Made by a program: the position numbers and the translations under genes. From JBPESP01 sp051710585 (GTDB lineage: Bacteria; Pseudomonadota; Gammaproteobacteria; Enterobacterales; Enterobacteriaceae): a DNA stretch of 64,000 nt. The notes under the pieces were generated by a model that had not been told where the DNA came from, did no database searches, and worked only from the letters and a program-made list of their open reading frames with translations. The stretch spans positions 124,001 to 188,000 of the forward strand of contig JBPESP010000002.1 of the NCBI GenBank assembly GCA_051710585.1, written 5' to 3'. Numbering within the stretch: the first letter of the stretch is position 1; every line of letters begins with the position of its first letter. Of this stretch, positions 45,143-53,325 are shown one piece after another.

Positions 45143-47362
45143 ATGAGCTATCAGGTACTTGCCCGTAAGTGGCGTCCGCAAACATTTACCGATGTAGTAG
45201 GCCAGGAACATGTCCTAACGGCGCTAAAGAACGGAATTTCATTGGGTAGGATTCATCATGCCTATCTTTTATCTGGCACTCGTGGTGTAGGTAAAACCAC
45301 GATTGCCCGTTTATTGGCCAAAGGGCTGAACTGCGAAACTGGTATTACCAGCATCCCTTGTACTAAGTGCGATAATTGCCGGGAAATCGAGCAGGGCCGC
45401 TTTGTCGATCTGATTGAAATCGATGCCGCTTCGCACACTAAAGTTGAAGATACCCGTGAACTGCTGGATAACGCCCAATATGCCCCGGCGCGCGGCCGTT
45501 TCAAGGTATATCTGATAGATGAAGTGCATATGCTGTCCCGCTACAGCTTTAACGCTTTGTTAAAAACCCTTGAGGAACCTCCGGGGCATATTAAGTTTTT
45601 ACTGGCCACTACCGATCCGCAAAAATTACCGGTGACTATCCTTTCCCGTTGTCTGCAATTCCATTTAAAGGTACTCAACGTTGAGCAGATCCGCAACCAG
45701 CTATCCTCCGTCTTACAACAGGAGCAGATCGTTACCGAGGTGCGAGCGTTGCAGCTACTAGCTAACGCCGCCGACGGAAGCATGCGAGACGCCTTTAGTT
45801 TAACCGACCAGGCCATCGCCATGGGGCAGGGTGAGGTAAGGACCAAGACAGTAAGTCTGATGCTCGGAACACTCAATATCGAGCAGCCGCTAGCGCTTAT
45901 CGAAGCATTGGTTAACGCTAATGGCAGCGCGATGATGGCGCAACTTGCACAATGCGCTGCCCGCGGCATAGATTGGGAAAGTCTGCTTGTTGAGATGCTT
46001 TCTTTATTGCATCGTCTTGCACTGGCTCAACTAGTACCAGACCAACTAAATGATGAGGATGATCCGACTAACATACTACGTTTGCGCGCATTAGCCCAGA
46101 GTTTACCGCCAGCCGATCTGCAATTGTACTATCAGACCCTGCTTATCGGGCGAAAAGAATTGCCCTTTGCACCCAATTCCCGGATGGGAGTGGAAATGAC
46201 GCTACTGCGCGCGCTAGCGTTCCATCCCGCTATAGTAGAAACAGTAATAAATACCGCTAGCACAGAAAAAAAAACAGATAAATTCAGCAATAACAGGCGT
46301 AAAGATAGCACGCCCATCCGGGCGATCACAGCAGCTAGTGCTCCTAATGCATCTGCAGCCATGCTCACACCGGCGAGATTTACACTTTACGATTCCAGGC
46401 AAACCAGCGTAAATGCGATAGCGGCTGCTCAAAGCGTGCCCGAGTCATTGTCCTTTTCCGACAGTGTTAACGACTGCCGTATTAATAACGAAGAAGAAAG
46501 TTTAATACAAGCCTATATCGCCAGCGACTTTGATGATAAAGCCCAGAGCGAGCGGCAAGACGGCTGGCTGACTCCTAAGAAAGACTTGTCGCAAGCATCA
46601 TCTTTCCGGTCATTTTCTAAAGAAAATGACCCGTTACCGGATGCGACAGCAAAGCTTTTGCAGGCCCGCAACACCTTATTAAAGCACCGGGAGAGTAAAA
46701 AAACGAAAAAGGGTAAACTAGCGCTGGCGCGCCAAAAAACTACCGATAACGCGCTATTGCAGCCGGCCAGTAGGAGCGGACACATACAGCAACACCAACA
46801 GTCTGCCGCCAGCCGGGAAAATCTGCCAAAAGCTCCGCGATTAGAGATGGATCGATGGCGGGGCAGCCAACAGTCTGAAGCGGCTCCGGAGAAACCAGTA
46901 ACTACTCCAAAGTCGTTGCACACGGCGCTAGGGTATGAAAAAACGCCGGAGTTGGTATTCGGCCTAGCCGAAGAATTGCTTACACGCAATCCCTGGGCAG
47001 CACAGATCAACTGTCTAGCGATGCCAAGAATGGCGCAACAGCTAGCTTTGAATACCTGGAAAGAGGATTTGGCACCGAGCAAAGTTTGTTTACACCTACG
47101 CACCTCGCAGCGTCATCTAAATTCAGCCGCGGCACAAAGCGCTCTTTGTGCCGCGCTGAGCGCTGGACTAGGCGAACCAGTTGAATTAACCATAATTGAA
47201 GATGATAATCCAGCGATAAAAACGCCATTAGAATGGCAGCAGACAATTTATGAAGAGAAACTAATACAGGCGCGAGAAGCAATTATGAACGATGCACACA
47301 TTCAGATGCTACAATGCTTTTTCGATGCAAAACTAGATGAAAATAGCATCCAACCTGTATAA
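45143..47362 (+). CDS. dnaX: DNA polymerase III tau/gamma subunit
   Basis: DnaX is the AAA+ motor of the clamp loader; tau also tethers polymerase cores and DnaB. The 739-residue frame is longer than E. coli tau (643) because of an expanded linker. Domain I has MSYQVLARKWRPQTF, Walker A GTRGVGKT, a zinc cluster (CTKCDNC), Walker B LIDEVHML and SRC sensor LSRCLQFHLK. Domain III ends around LLRALAFHP (residues ~360-370). The C-terminal tau domains finish with GEPVELTIIEDDNPA. Two candidate -1 slip sites lie in the linker: an A9 run at codons 375-378 and the ancestral-type site near codon 522. No strong Shine-Dalgarno is visible. It is followed by ybaB; recR is missing. Confidence 0.97.
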   Translation: MSYQVLARKWRPQTFTDVVGQEHVLTALKNGISLGRIHHAYLLSGTRGVGKTTIARLLAKGLNCETGITSIPCTKCDNCREIEQGRFVDLIEIDAASHTKVEDTRELLDNAQYAPARGRFKVYLIDEVHMLSRYSFNALLKTLEEPPGHIKFLLATTDPQKLPVTILSRCLQFHLKVLNVEQIRNQLSSVLQQEQIVTEVRALQLLANAADGSMRDAFSLTDQAIAMGQGEVRTKTVSLMLGTLNIEQPLALIEALVNANGSAMMAQLAQCAARGIDWESLLVEMLSLLHRLALAQLVPDQLNDEDDPTNILRLRALAQSLPPADLQLYYQTLLIGRKELPFAPNSRMGVEMTLLRALAFHPAIVETVINTASTEKKTDKFSNNRRKDSTPIRAITAASAPNASAAMLTPARFTLYDSRQTSVNAIAAAQSVPESLSFSDSVNDCRINNEEESLIQAYIASDFDDKAQSERQDGWLTPKKDLSQASSFRSFSKENDPLPDATAKLLQARNTLLKHRESKKTKKGKLALARQKTTDNALLQPASRSGHIQQHQQSAASRENLPKAPRLEMDRWRGSQQSEAAPEKPVTTPKSLHTALGYEKTPELVFGLAEELLTRNPWAAQINCLAMPRMAQQLALNTWKEDLAPSKVCLHLRTSQRHLNSAAAQSALCAALSAGLGEPVELTIIEDDNPAIKTPLEWQQTIYEEKLIQAREAIMNDAHIQMLQCFFDAKLDENSIQPV
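46266..46281 (+). promoter_or_regulatory. A9 slippery run in dnaX with immediate -1 stop
   Basis: Nine A at 46266-46274 are read GAA AAA AAA ACA in frame, containing the heptamer A AAA AAA in the right phase for -1 slippage. A -1 shift (or one extra A in the transcript) gives Asn-Arg-TAA (46279-46281) and a 379-residue product ending just after domain III. A gamma-like role is inferred, not shown. Confidence 0.55.
46689..46716 (+). promoter_or_regulatory. Degenerate counterpart of the E. coli dnaX -1 frameshift site
   Basis: GGGAG (46689-46693), 11 nt, then G AAA AAG (46705-46711) and GGG TAA in the -1 frame (stop 46714-46716). E. coli has AGGGAG, 10 nt, A AAA AAG and a -1 stop one codon later. 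The first slippery base is G instead of A, which should weaken tandem slippage. An A7 run lies at 46697-46703 in between. Confidence 0.55.
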
Positions 47363-47420
47363 CTGCCACACACGGCAAAATTCCACTAGGGTAAGCTCGA
47401 TGTAACTAAGAGAGAATGCT

Positions 47421-47750
47421 ATGTTTAGTAAAAACGGAATAGATAACCTGATGAAACAAGCCCAACAAATGCAGGAAAAAATGCAGTTGATACAAGAAGA
47501 GATTGCGCGGCTGGAGGTGACAGGAGAATCAGGCGCCGGCCTTGTCAAGGTCACAATTAATGGGGCACACAATTGCCGCCGTGTCAAAGTTGACCACAGC
47601 CTGCTGGACGATGATAAAGATATGCTGGAAGATCTTATCGCAGCAGCGTTCAACGATGCTGCGCGCCGCATTGCTGAGATCCATAAGAAAAAAATGGCTG
47701 CCGTTTCCAGTAGCATACAGCTTCCTCCTGGTTTTAAAATTTCATTCTGA
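47421..47750 (+). CDS. ybaB: Nucleoid-associated protein YbaB/EbfC
   Basis: YbaB/EbfC is a small dimeric DNA-binding protein coding-coupled to dnaX and recR in most proteobacteria. The protein has 109 residues, the E. coli length: NLMKQAQQMQEKMQLIQEEI (helical tweezer arm), LEVTGESGAGLVKVTINGAH, the conserved LLDDDKDMLEDLIAAAFNDA helix and the C-terminus LPPGFKISF. A purine-rich AGAGAGA precedes the ATG. It lies 58 bp after dnaX. The expected downstream recR and htpG are not recognisable. Confidence 0.96.
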   Translation: MFSKNGIDNLMKQAQQMQEKMQLIQEEIARLEVTGESGAGLVKVTINGAHNCRRVKVDHSLLDDDKDMLEDLIAAAFNDAARRIAEIHKKKMAAVSSSIQLPPGFKISF

Positions 47751-49438
47751 TGCAAAAAAATCCTTTAACTGGAGGAATTAGACGAAAGCTTTGCGCCGCC
47801 TGCCAACCAGGCGGCGGACAAAATCTGCCTAATGAAAAGCAGCTTTAAAACAAAAACATTTTGAAAGTTATATCCTGGTAAACTTCTCGACATAGAAAAG
47901 AAGTAACCACTAACCTATAATAATAGGGTTTTGGTAAGCTGGAAGCTTAAATGCTGTAAAGAAACACCCCATTACTATTCTATTCACTGGCAAATCAGCA
48001 TCTCATCAAGTTCTGACGCCATACCTGACTCAGGGGGGTTGTCTATCGACAGGGGTGCATTTTTTATTTTCTTCTTAAAATTTAGCTACAAGTATGGCTT
48101 CTAAGACATTTTTAGAGGTTAGTAAAACAGACTATCTAAGTTATTTACATCCTGATAACGCCAATATACTCTTTATCTATTCTTGCAAAAGCAATGGTAT
48201 TATTAATACCTTTAAATCTCTTTATTAGAAACTTATAAATATAAGTTAAGTAGGCTATTGGTAAACCTAAGCTCCATTAAGCTTACTTTTTAAATCAACT
48301 GAATCTTGCTATTTTAGCCGCTTATTTTAACTGCAAAATAAAAAATAGAAGCGTTCTCTCTATAGTTTATATGTTACACTTAATAAAATATATAATTTCT
48401 CTTATATAATTATATAAAAGAAAAGAAGATTCATTATTTACTTTATTTTTTTTAAACTTAGTATGCTACCTACTATATAGGTATGTGGCTATAACCTACC
48501 CGCATGCTTAATTTTTAATGGTGATCAGATTTATAAATAAAAATAAAGTGAATTGTCGTAACTGACACTATATTAATATTCTGATTTCTCTCATAAAAAT
48601 AGGGATCAGTATACAATATCTATCCTGTGGATTGAAACTGTCGTCAAGCACATTAAAAACGTTCTGTATCTCCTCTATTCCAAGAGGAACCGCATTATTT
48701 TTAATGCACTTAATATTGAATCCAAGTAATATTTGAGCAAATCCTTATATGATTAAGGCGTTATAATTGTGCTTGTTACAGTGAGTAATTTGTTTATCCG
48801 GATTAATTAAGACCTTAGAAGGACTTTGCTGGTCATTGAATAAGTAAACTGCAAATTTACCCGATTAGTCTATAGGCGTTCAATCACTAAGATGTTCTAA
48901 TACCATATCAATTACTTGCCAGGGCAAGCGTGCTAGATCATTAAAAACGGCACTGTAAATTCTTGCGGGCCTAGAAAGAGATAGGAAAAAATATTGCAGG
49001 AATGCGTATGCCTTTACCTTAGCGCTTATCGGCTCCAGGATCGTCTTAGCGATACTGTCTCCAGAATAATAGCCTAAGAGAAACAGTTCCTCGAGGAGGA
49101 GGACGTTGTTCTACACCATTTTCTAGCTACATTTATGCTAAAGACATTGTGGTCCTACGGTTCTGGAAGCTTACAACGAATTTAAAGCGGACTAGCGGGT
49201 AAAATAACATAGGACCCAGCCCTTACTGGATGAAGGGATCCTTACTGACTTACAAAAGGTTAAATTGGATGATTAAGCAAGTTTCGCCGAACCGAAGAGT
49301 CAAGGATGTGCAGTTGGTAGCTAGAGCTTATCACTGATAGAAAAAACATCGCAATAACGGATCCTACATGGCGTTCTGCTATACAGAACCATAACAAACC
49401 ATTTTTTTACTTACTCTAACTCATAGCGACAGCGGGAA

Positions 49439-49472
49439 CAATAATATCTATATCTGGATATAGATATTATTG
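49439..49472. repeat. Perfect inverted repeat, 16-bp arms, 2-nt loop
   Basis: Arms 49439-49454 (CAATAATATCTATATC) and 49457-49472 around TG, exact reverse complements. The right arm is followed by GGGGTTTT. Confidence 0.85.
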
Positions 49473-49513
49473 GGGGTTTTCCTTTGCTTGGATATTTAGC
49501 TTATTACCAGCAC

Positions 49514-49547
49514 CTCTTATACCTCGCGCCCGCGCGAGGTATAAGAG
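49514..49547. repeat. Perfect inverted repeat, 15-bp arms, 4-nt loop
   Basis: Arms 49514-49528 (CTCTTATACCTCGCG) and 49533-49547 around CCCG. Unrelated in sequence to the neighbouring hairpin. GC-rich centre, no T-tract. Confidence 0.85.
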
Positions 49548-49949
49548 CAAAAACTGCTGAATCTATCGAATACACACTGTATTAGTGGAGAGAATTAAAC
49601 CCTATACAGTGGCAAATGCTTACGATATTGCCTAACTAGCGGTATCTGATATCCGCCATTAGCAAATAAAGTATAACATTATTTAAGAAGAACCACAAAC
49701 AGAGCACCTTGCTAAAAACCAACAATTAATTGATAAAACCAGGCACTTACTTACCATAAATTCTTTCTTGGCTAAGAAAGGTGAAAATATTGAGTACTTT
49801 ATACCAGATAAATTACGCAAGATATTTATGGCAGAAAAACATAGCCTAACGCGACTGGATTAAATCGCTAAATAAGCAGAAAAAACCATCTATAGTCAAC
49901 CCTCTCTGTGAAGAGGAAATCAGTAAAAAACTGACATGATAAGTGGTAG

Positions 49950-50960
49950 TAATCCCCGAAAGATTCCCTCACAATCCGGAATAAATCGAAATACCTGAAC
50001 TCAAGAAGAAGATTCAATGCATTGAAATGGAAAATAAAAATTAAAAAAAAGCTACCGTGCCTAGATGTTAAAAACTCTAAACAGTTTACATTTTCTGAAA
50101 AAAACAGAGTGCATTATCTTCTTTTCACATTTTACTATATATTCAGGGTTTGTTACAATAGTTAAAGTTACTGTAAAAGTTATCCTGACAAGTTAAACGG
50201 CAAGCGAATAAGGTATTGTTTAGTTAAGTGCGTATTGCACAGTATCAACTATGATGTGCAGCTGGTGTGAAAAATATTGCCATCATGGCACAATACAAAG
50301 ATCCTTCCGGATTGGCAGGAAGTTGGCTCGCAGCTGGAGTCATTAAAAATTGGGAATGGTCAATTTTAGCAGATAGCGCATAGGTATTAATATGGTGGTC
50401 ACGAGGATTTCGCAATTCTAATTATCTTGAGTGCGTTAATTGTCTGAAATGAAACTAAACTAGGTATAATACGGTGATATGACGTATATCTGGACTGTGA
50501 AACGCAGAGCATACTTTTGGAGTTGCGCTCGATCTGTTCCTAAGGAAACCAGGGCTGAACTATGTCATTTCTCGGATAGCGAACTGACTATCAAAAAACT
50601 GGAAATCGCATAAGAAACGCATGGTGAAGAAGCCAAAAGCTATATTCCACAGTGCCACTAAGTATCACTATTAAGAGTAGGTAGTTTAGATAGTTACTGT
50701 AGCATGACTGTTCAAAAAAACGTGAGTCACGCGTGGTAACCATTGGGATAACAATCCAATGAAGCGCTTCTTCAGAAATCTGAAGACAAGTGGATACCGG
50801 TTAACAGGCTAGACAAGCTTCAGCGAAGCTGATCATAAAATTACATGCTATATCGTAAGATATTATAACTTGTTAGATATTACATCGCACTCGGGCTGTA
50901 TGAATATAACTATGTGGATTATCAGCAAACACATCAAAAATTAGATACTATAAAAACTAT
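49950..50960 (+). mobile_element. Degraded IS3-family insertion sequence (copy C)
   Basis: OrfA end near 50000-50050 (IPELKKKIQCIEMENKN, cf. IRELKKRNRRLEKEN). OrfAB junction region reads MAQYKDPSGLAGSWLAAGVI KNWEWSILADSA (50285-50390). Then NYLE, and a DVTYIW-like stretch near 50478. The C-terminal catalytic Glu region is near 50740-50860: NPMKRFFRNLKTSGYRLTGT-like and FSEADHKITCYIVRYYN (cf. NSPMERFFRSLKNEWVP..GYVSFSEA). This copy preserves the 3' part missing from copy A. It shares about 100 bp with copy D (62178-62280, opposite strand). Many stops, so inactive. Confidence 0.82.
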
Positions 50961-51434
50961 TATTGCAATAGCCGGTTTTCGTTAAGCGCTACAAAGAATA
51001 ACGCCTAAGTGATTTACAAAGTATGTGTTGGAGTGCTTAAAGGGATAAACATCTTTATGTCAAACAAGAAAACTGCCATGATCTAGCTATCGTATAAATA
51101 ACCCTAGTCGAATGTTGTAATCTTTCCCTTTTAGATGTATTTGAACAATTCAAAATATTAAATGATGTTAAACATCATATTATAGCCGATAAAAAATATA
51201 TGCTTACCAATAAAATTGCTATCTGAAGCATTCATAAAAGCACATTTATAAATCAAGTTTAAATTTAGAGAAGAAATCTCTGCATTTTATAAAATCAGAA
51301 AGATATCTTCTCGCCTTAATACTGAGAAGAAAGTAGGAAGCTATACAAAAAACTATTAATTCATAAATTAGTAGTGATGACCTATATATACCAATATATA
51401 AAATTCAGCTGGCTAATATCGTGTAACGAGATAA
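50961..51434. other. Gene-free stretch between IS copy C and recD
   Basis: AT-rich, stops in all frames, nothing recognised. E. coli has argA divergent from recD; no argA match was seen. Confidence 0.5.
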
Positions 51435-53285
51435 CTAAGGCGGTTCACATGCACCAGCGAGCAGCCGTTCTATGAGGCCACTACGCCGCTGGGTACGAGT
51501 GGTAATAGCGTACTGCACTACCTCATCGGTAGTGTAGAGAGAAAACTGCGCACGAGCCCGCGTCACTGCGGTATAAAGCAACTCCCGCGTCAACACCGGC
51601 ATAATTTTATTGGGCAATACCAGTGCTGTATGTTCGAACTCTGATCCCTGAGATTTATGTACCGTCATTGCAAAAGCCGTCTCATGCTCCGGCAGTCGAC
51701 TTAATGGTACTGCCTTAATACCGCCATCCGGTAGGGAAAAGTGCACGCGTAGCGTCTGTTCGTCCTCCATGAGTAAAATTCCGATATCGCCATTGTACAG
51801 CCTTAGCGACGGAGCATTACGTACGATCATCACCGGTCGGCCAATGTTCCTGAAGGTAAGAAACCCCGCTTCCCTCAAAGCCTGTTCAATACGATCGTTA
51901 AGACCAGCAACTCCAAACGGCCCCTCACGCAGCGCACATAGCAAGCGGAATCGGCTGAAAGCCTTTAAAATAGCGGCCGGTTTGTCACGATAGCGTACTC
52001 GTTGAAGATAATCCCGGTAACCGCTAACACAGTCGTCTAACAAACACTGATAGTCTGCTGCCTCACGCAGAGGGGTGTAGTTTAAGTCTGCCGCCGTACC
52101 GACATGCAACAGATCCAGTGCGACTTTCTCAGCGCCGGCGTTGATCGCGTTAGCCAACCGTCCAATACCGGAATTCTCGTTAAAGCGGTAGCTTTTACGC
52201 AGCAGACACAGACTATCAGCAATACCGTAAGTATTACTACCGCCCTCTTTCGGTAGTGTAAAGCCAGTTAATCGTGCCAGTTGCGCACGCCGCGTGGGGC
52301 TGTAACCAACCTCAGCAAAATGGCAGATATCCCCCAATACCGCCCCAGCTTCCACCGACGATAGCTGAAAACGATCTCCTAGGAAAATTACCCGTGCATC
52401 CGGCGGAAGCGCTGCAATGATATTCGCCATCATCGGTAAATCAACCATCGACGCTTCATCAATTATTAAGAGATCCACATGCAGTGGGTTACCGCGGTGA
52501 TAGCGCATCCGCTGACTATTAGGCTGCGCTCCGAGCAAGCAATGCAGCGTTATCGCCTCGCGCGGCAACCACTGTTTTTGATCTTTGTCTAATCCGAAAC
52601 CCTGCAACGCTAACCCCAGAGACTTACTCAGCCGTACTGCAGCCTTACCAGTGGGGGCCGCCATCAGTATACGTAAACGCTGCCCGGTGCTAAATTGCAG
52701 GAATGTCGCCAATAGCTTTGCAACTGTAAAGGTTTTACCAGTGCCTGGCCCGCCAGATATCAGCGCTACAGGATGAGTTATAGCAACCGCAGCAGCAATT
52801 TTTTGCCAGTCAATTATAACAGCTGACCTTGGCCCTGGAAAGTAACGCGCCAGCACCGCGGAAATGCTAGCATCGTTACCCTTCACCGGCGCCCGTGCTC
52901 GGTTAAAAAACTCTGCCACTGCACATTCATAACGCCACATGCGCTGTAAATACAGACGCTGATTATCTAAGACTAACGGGGTCGAACAGCGACCGTCGCT
53001 GACTGCTGGAGATGCCAGTAGACATTTCTGCCAATCTTCTTGAGAGGGGCTACCAGCCTTTAGCCAAGCCTGTTGCGCTAGCCGCGGCATTCGGCCATCA
53101 AATAGCCGCTCCGGAGTTAATAGCGCCAGCGGCAGACAAATATGGCCAGCACCGGTATCTGCGCTAAGCCAAGCGCTAGCTAGCATTAGTGCAGGCTCAG
53201 CAGGTGTTGCAAGCATAAAGGCGAATTGAACGTCCAGTGCTCTCCATAGGCGTGAAAATTGTGCTTCAGCAAGAATAGCTTTCAT
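51435..53285 (-). CDS. recD: Exodeoxyribonuclease V alpha subunit (RecD)
   Basis: RecD is the fast 5'-3' SF1B helicase of RecBCD. From ATG 53283-53285 (MKAILAEAQFSRLWRALDVQF) the protein has 616 residues (E. coli 608). AGAGG lies 7 nt upstream; an in-frame ATG 25 codons earlier would overlap recB and has no homology. Walker A ISGGPGTGKTFTVAKLL, Walker B LLIIDEASMVDLPMM, motif III VIFLGDRFQLSSVEAGAVLG (the second Asp of E. coli GDRDQL is Phe), LREGPFGVAGLNDRIEQ, and motifs V/VI FAMTVHKSQGSEF, YTAVTRAR are all intact. It lies 40 bp after recB in the recC-recB-recD order. Confidence 0.95.
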   Translation of the reverse strand: MKAILAEAQFSRLWRALDVQFAFMLATPAEPALMLASAWLSADTGAGHICLPLALLTPERLFDGRMPRLAQQAWLKAGSPSQEDWQKCLLASPAVSDGRCSTPLVLDNQRLYLQRMWRYECAVAEFFNRARAPVKGNDASISAVLARYFPGPRSAVIIDWQKIAAAVAITHPVALISGGPGTGKTFTVAKLLATFLQFSTGQRLRILMAAPTGKAAVRLSKSLGLALQGFGLDKDQKQWLPREAITLHCLLGAQPNSQRMRYHRGNPLHVDLLIIDEASMVDLPMMANIIAALPPDARVIFLGDRFQLSSVEAGAVLGDICHFAEVGYSPTRRAQLARLTGFTLPKEGGSNTYGIADSLCLLRKSYRFNENSGIGRLANAINAGAEKVALDLLHVGTAADLNYTPLREAADYQCLLDDCVSGYRDYLQRVRYRDKPAAILKAFSRFRLLCALREGPFGVAGLNDRIEQALREAGFLTFRNIGRPVMIVRNAPSLRLYNGDIGILLMEDEQTLRVHFSLPDGGIKAVPLSRLPEHETAFAMTVHKSQGSEFEHTALVLPNKIMPVLTRELLYTAVTRARAQFSLYTTDEVVQYAITTRTQRRSGLIERLLAGACEPP

Positions 53286-53325
53286 TATTAAACCTCTTGC
53301 GTTAATCTTTTTGCCCCATCGGCGG

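Larger units (their letters stand above)
47751..49950. other. Eroded tract after ybaB (former recR-htpG region)
   Basis: About 2.2 kb of AT-rich DNA where E. coli has recR and htpG. I found no convincing match to either. A small GC-rich hairpin (CGCCGCCTG / CAGGCGGCG, around 47794-47816) just after ybaB could be a weak terminator. Two strong perfect hairpins lie 42 bp apart at 49439-49472 and 49514-49547. Confidence 0.5.

Noticed and set aside
46132..47103. Long minus-strand frames opposite dnaX
   Set aside because: They are antisense shadows of the conserved dnaX coding sequence with no family match.
47794..47816. Remnant of recR directly after ybaB
   Set aside because: Only a GC-rich hairpin is visible; no RecR motif (zinc finger or Toprim) could be read.
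48900..49400. htpG or ackA remnant
   Set aside because: A few suggestive words appeared in translation, but no run of matching residues long enough to support either.
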